In this document: piece by piece, positions 48,407 to 56,084 of the stretch | Position numbering within the stretch: position 1 is the stretch's first letter | How the letters are laid out: the number at the start of each line of letters is the position of its first letter | Assembly: GCF_037023755.1 (NCBI RefSeq) | Contig: NZ_CP146100.1 | Coordinates: 4,309,501-4,373,500 of the forward strand | Direction: 5' to 3' | Origin: Saccharopolyspora sp. SCSIO 74807 | Lineage (GTDB): Bacteria > Actinomycetota > Actinomycetes > Mycobacteriales > Pseudonocardiaceae | DNA length: 64,000 bases | Translations under genes and position numbers: made by a program | The notes under the pieces: model-generated | What the model saw: the letters and a program-made list of their open reading frames with translations, nothing else | The model's database searches: none | What the model was told of the DNA's origin: nothing

Positions 48407-49153
48407 TCAGCCCGGTTCGATGGTCAAACCCGGTTCGGCGACGTCGATCGCACCGCGGTACTCGCGCCGCGCCGCCGAGCGCGCCGCCGATCGGTCGGTG
48501 CCCGGCCAGAGGTGGGTGAGCACGAGACGCCCGACCGCGGCGCGCGTTGCGCACCGTCCCGCTTGCCAGGCCGTGGACAGGTGCGGGGAGTCGGAATCCG
48601 GCACGACCCGCTCGACGAAGGTCGCTTCCGCGAGCAGCACGTCGGCGCCCGCGGCGAGCGCATCGAGCTGCGGGCTCGGACCGCTGTCGCCGGTGTAGAC
48701 GAGCGTGCTGCCGCCCGCGGCCAGCCGAACCGCCGCGTTCGGCACGAAGTGCGGCGTGCATCGTGCGTCCACTGTGAACGGTCCGATGGCGAACCGGTGT
48801 CCCGCCGTGAACTCGGCCAGGCGATAGGCCGTCGCCAGCATGTGCGGGGAGTCCAGCGCGAGCACCGGCCCCAATGCTCCCGGCAACGAGTGCACGGGCA
48901 GCGGCGCGCAGGGGTCCGGACCGAGCGCACGCGCGCGCAGCAGCGGGTTCAAATCGGCGCAGTGGTCGGGATGACCGTGGCTGACCAGCACCGCGTCGAC
49001 CCGCTCCGCAGCGGTGGTCCGCAGCAGCGCTTGGAACGTGCCGTAACCGGGATCGATCAGCAGCCGGAAACCGCCGTGTTCGACCAGGTAGCCACTGCAT
49101 CCCTGGTCCGGAACGGGCCAAGCGCCGCAACCCCCGAGAACCGTGATGCGCAC
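48407..49153 (-). CDS. MBL-fold metal-dependent hydrolase (RNase Z-like)
   Basis: A 248-residue metallo-beta-lactamase fold. SHGHPDHCADL is the H-x-H-x-D-H zinc motif; TPHFVPNAAVRLA, YTGDSGPS and the final RLVLTHLWPGTD complete the site. Related to the RNase Z/ElaC group and to cyclic phosphodiesterases, but without the flexible arm. GTG 49153 follows TAACAT by 7 nt, so the mRNA may be leaderless. Confidence 0.88.
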   Translation of the reverse strand: MRITVLGGCGAWPVPDQGCSGYLVEHGGFRLLIDPGYGTFQALLRTTAAERVDAVLVSHGHPDHCADLNPLLRARALGPDPCAPLPVHSLPGALGPVLALDSPHMLATAYRLAEFTAGHRFAIGPFTVDARCTPHFVPNAAVRLAAGGSTLVYTGDSGPSPQLDALAAGADVLLAEATFVERVVPDSDSPHLSTAWQAGRCATRAAVGRLVLTHLWPGTDRSAARSAARREYRGAIDVAEPGLTIEPG

Positions 49154-49256
49154 CCACCGGATGTTACGGCGAGAACGCCGCAGCACGATCCGCTGCGGCA
49201 TCGCCGCTACCGGACTCGGGCAGCCGCCCGATTCGTGAGCGCGGTTCCCCGACGGC

Positions 49257-49919
49257 TCATCCCGTCGTCCGCAAGCGGGTGATCGCGGTGATGATGAGGC
49301 CGTCGGCGGCCAGCCAGCGGCCGGTGAACGAGTCCAGCGGTGCGCCCTCGACGTCCGGTCCGCGTTTGAGCAGCTGCGCGTGGAACGCGCCGTCGCGGGA
49401 GATGGTGAGTTCGGCGTCTTCGAAACCGAGCCATTCCCGGGCCACGGGGAACCACGCCTTGTACACGGATTCCTTGGCGCTGAACAGGATCCGGTCCCAG
49501 TGCAACGACGAGTCCGATGTGGACAGTTCAGTGATCCGGCCGCGCTCGGCGGGCAGCGTGACCGCCTCCAGCACCCCGTCCGGAAGTGCGTCGTGCGGTT
49601 CGGCGTCGATGCCCACCGTGAGCACGGTTTCCTGGCGGCCGACCACCGCGGCCCGGTAGCCGAGGCAGTGCGTCATGCTGCCCGCCACGCCTTCGGGCCA
49701 GCCGGGTGCGCCGCGTTCACCCGGCAGCAGGGGAGCAGCGGGCACGCCGATCTTGGCCAGCGCGTTGCGCGCGCAGTGCCGCACGGTGGTGAACTCGCGG
49801 CGGCGCTTGTCCACCGCGCGGGCGATCACCTGTGACTCCTCGTCGAACAGCCACGCCTCGGGCGGGTCGGTGAAAGTCTCCTCCCAGGCCAGTTCGCCCG
49901 GCAGCAACCGCTCGATCAC
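49257..49919 (-). CDS. 4'-phosphopantetheinyl transferase (Sfp-type)
   Basis: Activates acyl- or peptidyl-carrier proteins by adding phosphopantetheine from CoA. 220 residues. VGIDAEPHD holds the Mg-binding Asp-x-Glu and FSAKESVYKAWFP the W/F-S-x-K-E motif. GTG 49919 overlaps the metallophosphoesterase stop (GTGA), so the two are coupled. A trans-acting PPTase for polyketide or nonribosomal peptide synthases is likely; none is in the window. Confidence 0.94.
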   Translation of the reverse strand: MIERLLPGELAWEETFTDPPEAWLFDEESQVIARAVDKRRREFTTVRHCARNALAKIGVPAAPLLPGERGAPGWPEGVAGSMTHCLGYRAAVVGRQETVLTVGIDAEPHDALPDGVLEAVTLPAERGRITELSTSDSSLHWDRILFSAKESVYKAWFPVAREWLGFEDAELTISRDGAFHAQLLKRGPDVEGAPLDSFTGRWLAADGLIITAITRLRTTG

Positions 49920-50761
49920 GCCGCCTCCTCGCCGAACACCGGCCGCAGCGAGTCCGCGGGCAAGCCGTGCCGCTTCCACTCGCGCGGGTAGCCGACCGAG
50001 ACTTCCTGGAAGCGCACCCCGTCGTGCCAAGTGGTCCGCGGAATGTGCAGGTGCCCGTAGATCACCACCGAAGCCCGGTGCCGCAGGTGCCAATCCGCGG
50101 TGTGCACGGTTCCGCACCACTGCGCGAACTGCGGGTACCAGAGGACGTCGGTGGGTTCGCGCACCAGCGGGTAGTGGTTCACCAGCACGGTGGGAAGTTC
50201 CGGGTCGCACTCGGCGAGCCGCTGCTCGGTGTAGGCCAGCCGGGCGCGGCACCAGTCGTCGCGGGTCTCGTAGGGGTCGGGGTGCAGCAGGAACTCGTCG
50301 GTGCACACCACGCCGGACTCGTGCGCGACGGCCAGCGCCTCTTCCTTGGTGGCGGTTCCCGCCGGGCGGAACGTGTAGTCGTAGAGCACGAACAGCGGCG
50401 CGACGGTGACCGGGCCGCCGCGGCCGGTCCAGATCGGGAACTCGTCCTCGGGCGTGACTACGCCGAGTTCCCGGCAGCGGCGCACCAGCTCCAGGTAGCG
50501 CGCTTCGCCGCGCAGTTGCAGCGAATCCTGCTTCGGCGTCCACAGCTCGTGGTTGCCGGGCACCCAGATGACCTTGGCGAACCGTTCCGCGAGCAGCTCC
50601 AGCGCCCAGGAGATCTCGTCGGAGAGCTCGCCGACATCTCCGGCGACGATCAGCCAGTCGTGCTCGGTGCGCGGGCGCAGGTTGCGGGCGATGTCCTTGT
50701 TCTCGGCCATCGCGACGTGCAGATCGCTGACGGCCAGCAGTTCACCTGGGGTAGAGCTCAT
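49916..50761 (-). CDS. Metallophosphoesterase
   Basis: A 281-residue calcineurin-like phosphatase. Metal motifs: VSDLHV, GDVGEL, WVPGNHELW, VNHYP and YGHLHIPR. Coupled at its 3' end to the PPTase gene; this pairing recurs in actinomycetes, possibly to process the released 3',5'-ADP or a CoA derivative. ATG 50761, preceded 9 nt upstream by TACGAT, possibly leaderless. Substrate unproven. Confidence 0.9.
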   Translation of the reverse strand: MSSTPGELLAVSDLHVAMAENKDIARNLRPRTEHDWLIVAGDVGELSDEISWALELLAERFAKVIWVPGNHELWTPKQDSLQLRGEARYLELVRRCRELGVVTPEDEFPIWTGRGGPVTVAPLFVLYDYTFRPAGTATKEEALAVAHESGVVCTDEFLLHPDPYETRDDWCRARLAYTEQRLAECDPELPTVLVNHYPLVREPTDVLWYPQFAQWCGTVHTADWHLRHRASVVIYGHLHIPRTTWHDGVRFQEVSVGYPREWKRHGLPADSLRPVFGEEAA

Positions 50762-51090
50762 GATGTGCCGATCGTATCCGTGCTGGTGAGCTTCCCGGGG
50801 CGGTTCTGGGGGAATTCACAGTCCGCGGCGGGCTCCCACGGGCTGGGAATCGAATCTCGGCTCTCCGAGTTGGGTTTACGGCCGGGCAGGGCGTCGATAC
50901 CGTCACCACATGGCCCGGACGGCGACTCTCACCACACGCGGATACGTGGATTTCGCGCGTGTGTCGTCCGCGCTCTGTAGCGCCTGAAAACTCCCGCGGG
51001 CGACCGCGGTCGAGGCCGACGCCTTCCTCCTGATTCCTCCCGGCGGCACCCGCGCGCGGTGCACGCCGTGCTGTCCAGCGGAGCGTGCTG
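50762..51090. promoter_or_regulatory. Divergent gap, metallophosphoesterase / ssuC
   Basis: 329 bp without a gene. I find no clear -35/-10 pair or operator on the ssuC side. Confidence 0.3.
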
Positions 51091-51948
51091 ATGACTCTGC
51101 CCGATCATGCCCTGAACGGCGCCCGGGCCGACCCGGATGCCATCGCGGTCACCAACGTCCGGAACTGCAAAGCCAGGAACCGCCCGCGGATTCCTCGCTG
51201 GTTGTTCAAAACCTTCAGTCCCGTCGGGCTGATCGTGCTGTGGCAGGTGCTCAGCGGTACCGGCCTGCTCGACGAGGACACGCTGGCCTCCCCGGCCACG
51301 GTGCTGGCCACCGCGGGCGAGCTGTGGGAGGAGGGCCGGATCCAGTCGGCCGTGCTGACCTCGGTGCAACGCGTCGGTGCCGGACTCGTGTGCGGGCTGG
51401 TCGCAGCCGTGGTGCTGGCGACCCTGTCGGGGTTGTTCCGCCGGGGTGAGGACCTGATCGACGCGCCGATGCAGATGCTGCGCACGGTTCCGGTGATCGG
51501 ACTGATCCCGCTGCTGATCATCTGGTTCGGCATCGGCGAGGAACCCAAGATCATCCTGATCGCGCTGGCAGTGACCTTCCCGCTGTACATGAACATCTAC
51601 GGCGGCATCCGCAACGTCGACGCCGGCCTGGTGGAGGCGTCCAGGACGCTCGGGCTCGGCCGGTTTGCCCAGGTGCGCCACGTGATCCTGCCCGCGGCGA
51701 TGCCCAACGCCCTGGTGGGCCTGCGGTACTCGCTCGGTTCGGCGTGGCTGGCGCTGGTGTTCGGCGAAACGATCAACGCCACCGCGGGCATCGGCTACGA
51801 GATGAACATGGCGCGCGAGTTCTTCCAGACCGACGTGATCGTGGTCTGCCTGGTGCTCTACGCCCTGCTCGGCCTGGTGGCCGATTTCATCGTGCGACTT
51901 CTGGAAAGGACTGTTCTGGCATGGCGACCGGCCTTCCGCGGAGCGTAG
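51091..51948 (+). CDS. ssuC: ABC transporter permease, alkanesulfonate type
   Basis: A 285-residue inner-membrane permease with about six hydrophobic segments. The BPD_transp_1 loop is GIRNVDAGLVEASRTLGLGRFAQVRHVILPAAMPNAL, i.e. the EAA-like motif EASRTLGLG. It resembles SsuC/TauC. ATG 51091 after GGAG is chosen over GTG 51085. It overlaps ssuB by 28 nt. No substrate-binding protein gene is linked. Confidence 0.9.
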   Translation: MTLPDHALNGARADPDAIAVTNVRNCKARNRPRIPRWLFKTFSPVGLIVLWQVLSGTGLLDEDTLASPATVLATAGELWEEGRIQSAVLTSVQRVGAGLVCGLVAAVVLATLSGLFRRGEDLIDAPMQMLRTVPVIGLIPLLIIWFGIGEEPKIILIALAVTFPLYMNIYGGIRNVDAGLVEASRTLGLGRFAQVRHVILPAAMPNALVGLRYSLGSAWLALVFGETINATAGIGYEMNMAREFFQTDVIVVCLVLYALLGLVADFIVRLLERTVLAWRPAFRGA

Positions 51949-52661
51949 CCGAGCGCGCGCCCGAGACGACGGCGCTGCCCGCGTCGGTGCGCGGACTCAC
52001 CAAGAGCTTCGACGAGCACACCGTCCTCAATGGACTCGACTTGGACATCCGGCCGGGCCAGTTCGTTGCCCTGCTCGGCCCCAGCGGCTGCGGAAAGAGC
52101 ACGCTGCTGCGCATCCTGGCCGACCTGGACCGCGAGATCGGCGGGGACGTGCAGGTCGCGCGGCGCCGTGCGGTGGCGTTCCAGTCCCCGCGGCTGATGC
52201 CGTGGAAACGGGTGTGGCGCAACGTGGTCCTGGGCCTGGACGGGCGTCCGGACCGGGCGAAGGCGATCCAGGCGCTGGAGGAGGTCGGCCTGGGACATCG
52301 GGTCGACGTGTGGCCCAAGGTGCTCTCGGGCGGTGAGGCGCAGCGCGCCTCGCTGGCGCGGGCGCTGGTGCGGGAACCGGACCTGTTGCTGCTGGACGAG
52401 CCGTTCTCCGCGCTCGACGCGCTGACCCGGATCAAGGTGCAGAACCTGGTCGGCGAGCTCTGGCAGCGCCACGGCTGCGCGATCCTGCTGGTTACCCACG
52501 ACGTCGAAGAGGCGCTGCTGCTGGCCGATCGAGTGCTGGTGCTGCGCGACGGCGGCATCGCGCACGACCAGCTCGTCGAGCACGAACGGCCGCGGGACGT
52601 TTCCGCGCCGGGTTTCGTGGCCCAGCGCGCGGAACTGCTGTCCTGGCTCGGTGTCCACTGA
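51921..52661 (+). CDS. ssuB: ABC transporter ATPase, alkanesulfonate type
   Basis: A 246-residue ATPase. Walker A GPSGCGKST, Q-loop QSPRLMPWKRV, signature LSGGEAQRASLARAL, Walker B LLLLDEPFSALD, switch THD. The short helical domain and Q-loop sequence are those of the SsuB/TauB/NrtD group. ATG 51921 follows GAAAGGA inside ssuC. Confidence 0.95.
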   Translation: MATGLPRSVAERAPETTALPASVRGLTKSFDEHTVLNGLDLDIRPGQFVALLGPSGCGKSTLLRILADLDREIGGDVQVARRRAVAFQSPRLMPWKRVWRNVVLGLDGRPDRAKAIQALEEVGLGHRVDVWPKVLSGGEAQRASLARALVREPDLLLLDEPFSALDALTRIKVQNLVGELWQRHGCAILLVTHDVEEALLLADRVLVLRDGGIAHDQLVEHERPRDVSAPGFVAQRAELLSWLGVH

Positions 52662-52781
52662 GGACTTCGTTGTGAAGGGGCTGCGGGCCGTTCGCGGCTC
52701 CGGCACGCGCGGTCCTGAGCCGAAACCGGACCGGTGAGCTTTTCCGGCAACGCAACGCACATTCGTGAAGGAAGTGGTGAC

Positions 52782-53900
52782 ATGTCGGTCGAGATCGTCG
52801 GCATGATCGGGGCGCAGCACGTCTCGGAGATCCATCCGGCCGGCGGCCCGGCGATCGACCCGGAGTTCCTGCGCCGGTTCGCCCGCGCGCACGAGGACGG
52901 CGGGTTCGACCGCGTCCTCATCGGACACGGTTCGGGTTCGCCGGACGGCACGCAGCTCGCCGCGCACGTGGCCGCGCACACCGAACGACTCGGTTTCCTG
53001 GTCGCGCACCGGCCGGGTTTCGTCGCGCCGACGCTGGCCGCGCGAACGTTCTCCACACTGGACACGTTGGCGCGCGGGCGGATCGCGGTGCACGTCATCA
53101 GCGGCGGCAGCGACGCCGAGCAGCGGCGCGACGGCGACTACCTCGGCAAGGACGAGCGCTACGCGCGAACCGACGAATACCTCGAAGTGCTCAAACGGGC
53201 TTGGACCGAGCCGGGCCCGATCGACCACGTGGGCGAGCATTACCGGTTCGAGGGATTCGAGACCCGGGTGAAACCGGTGCAGCAGCCCCGGATTCCGCTG
53301 TATTTCGGCGGATCGTCGCAGGCGGCGTACCGGGTCGGCGGCAAGCACGCCGACGTGTTCGCGCTGTGGGGCGAGCCGCTGGCCGAGACCGCCGAGCAGA
53401 TCGCGTCGGTGCGGGCTGCCGCGAAGGCCGCCGGGCGCTGCGACCTCCCGGGCATCAGCGTCTCGTTCCGGCCGATCCTCGGTGCCACCGAAGAACTCGC
53501 GTGGCAACGGGCGCACCGGATCCTGGACCGGATCCACGCGGCTCGCGGCGGATTCGGCTCGTTCACCGGGCCGAAGACGCTCGGCAATTCCGCCGGGGTC
53601 GCCAACGTCGGATCGCAGCGATTGCTCGCCGCCGCGGCGGGCGGAGACCTGCACGACCGTGCACTGTGGACTCCCACGTCGCGCGCGACGAACGCGGCGG
53701 GGAACTCCACCGCGCTGGTGGGCACCGCCGAGACGGTGGCCGAGGCGCTGGCCGACTACGTCGACATCGGGGTGAGCACGCTGCTGATCCGCGGCTACGA
53801 CCCGCTGGACGACGCCATCGACTACGGCCGCGAACTCCTCCCGCGAGTGCGCGAAACCGTCGCCCGCCGCGCGGCGAACCCCGCACCCGCGATTTCCTGA
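52782..53900 (+). CDS. ssuD: FMNH2-dependent alkanesulfonate monooxygenase-like (LLM)
   Basis: A 372-residue bacterial-luciferase-like monooxygenase; SsuD desulfonates alkanesulfonates to aldehyde and sulfite using FMNH2 from a separate reductase. FLVAHRPGFVAPTLAARTFSTLDTLARGRIAVHVISGG is typical, as are HYRFEGFETRVKPVQQPRIPLYFGG and STALVGTAETVAEALADYVDIG. ATG 52782 after GAAGGAAG. The nearby ssuCB supports sulfonate use, but the exact sulfur substrate is unknown. Its stop coincides with the edge of the palindromic repeat. Confidence 0.87.
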   Translation: MSVEIVGMIGAQHVSEIHPAGGPAIDPEFLRRFARAHEDGGFDRVLIGHGSGSPDGTQLAAHVAAHTERLGFLVAHRPGFVAPTLAARTFSTLDTLARGRIAVHVISGGSDAEQRRDGDYLGKDERYARTDEYLEVLKRAWTEPGPIDHVGEHYRFEGFETRVKPVQQPRIPLYFGGSSQAAYRVGGKHADVFALWGEPLAETAEQIASVRAAAKAAGRCDLPGISVSFRPILGATEELAWQRAHRILDRIHAARGGFGSFTGPKTLGNSAGVANVGSQRLLAAAAGGDLHDRALWTPTSRATNAAGNSTALVGTAETVAEALADYVDIGVSTLLIRGYDPLDDAIDYGRELLPRVRETVARRAANPAPAIS

Positions 53901-54165
53901 GTGAACGGCCCGCTGGTCCCAATAGATTGGTCAAACGGTCCGTTCGCTCGGCGATCAGCGATCAGGCGACACGTGGGAGCGCCACTCGATCCGGGTGCTC
54001 ATGGGGGAGTGAACGGCCCGCTGGTCCCAATAGATTGGTCAAACGGTCCGTTCGCTCGGCGATCAGCGATCAGGCGACACGTGGGAGCGCCACTCGATCC
54101 GGGTGCTCATGGGGGAGTGAACGGCCCGCTGGTCCCAATAGATTGGTCAAACGGTCCGTTCACTC
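53899..54165. repeat. Three-copy 108-bp repeat with a 51-bp palindrome
   Basis: Identical units begin at 53899, 54007 and 54115 (period 108; the third copy contains only the palindrome). Each starts with a 51-bp imperfect inverted repeat: GAGTGAACGG... to ...CCGTTCACTC (CGTTCGCTC in copies 1 and 2), with a perfect core CCAAT-AG-ATTGG. The remaining 57 bp of the unit is also repeated exactly. As 108 = 36 codons it stays open in frame, but the peptide (NGPLVPIDWSNGPFARRS) has no gene features. It looks like a REP/MITE-type intergenic element amplified in tandem. Confidence 0.8.
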
Positions 54166-54228
54166 CGGGGTGCGGGCGGAGTGGGAGTGCGGCGGGGGAT
54201 CATGCCGGGGGAAAGGAATGGAGGGGTC

Positions 54229-55284
54229 ATGACGCGCACCTGGGCGCCGGAGAGCGCTTCGCGGGGGCATGTCGTCGTGCTGCACGGGCGGGGCGAGCAC
54301 CCCGGCGTGTACGAGCGGCTCGGGCGGCGGCTGGCCGCCGACGGCTACACCGTCGTGGCGCCGGACCGCGAAGCCTCCCCGGAGAGCTGGTTCGCCGGTG
54401 CGGGCGACGCCGCCCGCGTGCTCGCGGGCTCGGACACCGGCGCGCTGCTGGCGTGGGAGGCGGCGCTGGCCGAGCCGGTAGACGCGCTGGTGCTGGCGGG
54501 AACGCCGCTGGCCGCCGCGGAGCCACCGGCCGGGCGGGAGGACGAGATCGCCGCCCGCACGTCGTGCCCGATCCATCGCGAACACCTCGGCGCCGACCCG
54601 GATTTCGAATGGGGAGCGCTGACCGGATCCACCGGCGAACCACCGCAACGGCTGCCGGAGATCCCGGTGCTGCTGCTGCACGGCGAGTCCGACCCGATCG
54701 CTCCCGTCGACCCGGTGACGCGGCTGGGCGCCGCACACTCGCAGGCGACCGTTGCCGCGTTCAAGGACGGCGTGCACGACATCCTCAACGACAAGGCGCA
54801 CCGCAGTGCCGCGGCGCGGATCGTGCTGTTCTGCGAAGAGATCGCCAAGGGCGCGGTGCTGCTGCCCGAAGTTCCCGCGGCCAGGAACACCCGCGCGCGC
54901 CGGGCCGCGCCGGTGCACGTGTCCGCGCGGGTGGACTACTCGCTGCGGGTGCTGACCGAGCTGGCGCGCGGCCCGCAGCAGCAGACCTGCGAGGCGATGG
55001 CCCGCAGCCAGGGCATTCCGCTGAACTCGCTGGTGAACCTGATGGTCGAGCTGCGCCGCGGCGGCCTGGTGCGCAGCAGGCGCGGCTGCGAGGGCGGTTA
55101 CTGGCTGGCCCGGCCTGCCGCGCAGATCACGCTGGCCGAGGTGGTGCGCGCGGTGGAGGGCGAAGTGGTCTCGCACCACGAAGACGGCCCGCACGCGGAG
55201 GTGTGGGAGCAGCTCGGGCGGACGGTGGCGGAGTTCATGACGCGGGTCAGCGTCGCCGAACTCGCGCAGCCGGCCGCGGCATGA
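54229..55284 (+). CDS. Alpha/beta-hydrolase fused to an Rrf2-family regulator
   Basis: A 351-residue fusion. Residues about 1-215 form a small alpha/beta-hydrolase (VVVLHGRGEHPGVYERLG; LLLHGESDPIAPVDP; nucleophile region near GSDTGALLAWEAAL; final His in DGVHDIL). Residues about 225-350 are an Rrf2 domain: HVSARVDYSLRVLTELARG, then CEAMARSQGIPLNSLVNLMVEL, RRGGLVRSRRGCEGGYWLARP and ITLAEVVRAVEG. Two Cys only, so no IscR/NsrR-type Fe-S site. ATG 54229 after GGAGGGG (ATG 54202 is possible). The context after ssuD suggests a sulfur-responsive regulator with a built-in sensor or effector enzyme. Confidence 0.85.
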   Translation: MTRTWAPESASRGHVVVLHGRGEHPGVYERLGRRLAADGYTVVAPDREASPESWFAGAGDAARVLAGSDTGALLAWEAALAEPVDALVLAGTPLAAAEPPAGREDEIAARTSCPIHREHLGADPDFEWGALTGSTGEPPQRLPEIPVLLLHGESDPIAPVDPVTRLGAAHSQATVAAFKDGVHDILNDKAHRSAAARIVLFCEEIAKGAVLLPEVPAARNTRARRAAPVHVSARVDYSLRVLTELARGPQQQTCEAMARSQGIPLNSLVNLMVELRRGGLVRSRRGCEGGYWLARPAAQITLAEVVRAVEGEVVSHHEDGPHAEVWEQLGRTVAEFMTRVSVAELAQPAAA

Positions 55285-55376
55285 GCGATCCTCGGGCGCG
55301 CCGACGACCGACGCGGACGAGCCGGAACGACCGGCACCGACAGCTGGCAACACCCAAGACGACCGGAGCGGCGACC

Positions 55377-55844
55377 ATGACCGAGCACGACGCCTTCCAC
55401 CCAGACCTGACCTCCGAGGTCGACCCCGAGCAGCGCAAGTCGCTGCGTTCCCGGCTGCACCACGTGCGCGGCGCCGACCTCGACGAGGGCACCGCGCAGA
55501 CCGAGGGCATGAAGCGGCTGGCCGCGATCAGCGGCGAGTCGGTGGGTTCCGAGAAGATCTGGACCGGCCAGACCCACGTCGCCCCGGACACCGCCTCCGC
55601 CGATCACCACCACGGCGAGTCGGAGACCTCGATCTACGTCGCCGACGGGCATCCCGAGTTCGTCTTCCACGACGGCACCGGCGAGGTGCGCATCAAGACC
55701 GAGCCCGGCGACTACATCTTCGTCCCGCCGTACGTGCCGCACCGGGAGGAGAATCCGGATCCCGACGAGGAGGCGGTCGTGGTGATCTCCCGCAGCACCC
55801 AGGAAGCCATCGTGGTGAACCTCCCCGGGCTCTACCCGCTCTGA
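55377..55844 (+). CDS. Cupin-domain protein
   Basis: A 155-residue cupin. HHHGESETSIYVADGHPEFVF supplies motif 1 (His, Glu) and GDYIFVPPYVPHREENP motif 2 (final His), a metal-binding barrel. ATG 55377 lies 8 nt after GGAG. Placed after the hydrolase-Rrf2 gene, possibly in the same transcript. The substrate is unknown; dioxygenase or isomerase activity is possible. Confidence 0.85.
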   Translation: MTEHDAFHPDLTSEVDPEQRKSLRSRLHHVRGADLDEGTAQTEGMKRLAAISGESVGSEKIWTGQTHVAPDTASADHHHGESETSIYVADGHPEFVFHDGTGEVRIKTEPGDYIFVPPYVPHREENPDPDEEAVVVISRSTQEAIVVNLPGLYPL

Positions 55845-56084
55845 GGCTCCGTTCGCACGAGCTGGGTGGTGCCGGCGGCGGACACCGCTCTCGCGGGCTT
55901 CCCGAGATTTCCGCGCCGGAGCGTTAATTTTCCGAAATGTCCGAAAAGGACGAGTCGGGTCGGCGGCGGGATCGCTCGAACCGTCGGATAGAGTGCTGCG
56001 CCTGCGCAGGGTGCACCTTGCGGCCGTGCTCCTCGTCGGGGATCGAGCAGCCGATGCCGGTGGCCGCGTGAAGAAAGGATCTCG
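55845..56084 (+). promoter_or_regulatory. Leader of the GT87 gene with AT-rich direct repeat
   Basis: 240 bp without a gene. TCCGAAATG (55931-55939) is repeated next to it as TCCGAAAAG (55940-55948) inside TTAATTTTCCGAAATGTCCG, and a TAGAGT -10-like hexamer is near 55989. A promoter-operator is likely but not resolved. Confidence 0.3.

Noticed and set aside
53901-54228. Coding region made of a 36-residue repeat (NGPLVPIDWSNGPF) reading into the downstream genes
   Set aside because: It is in frame only because the repeat is 108 bp; no ribosome site, and it runs out of frame with the hydrolase-Rrf2 gene.
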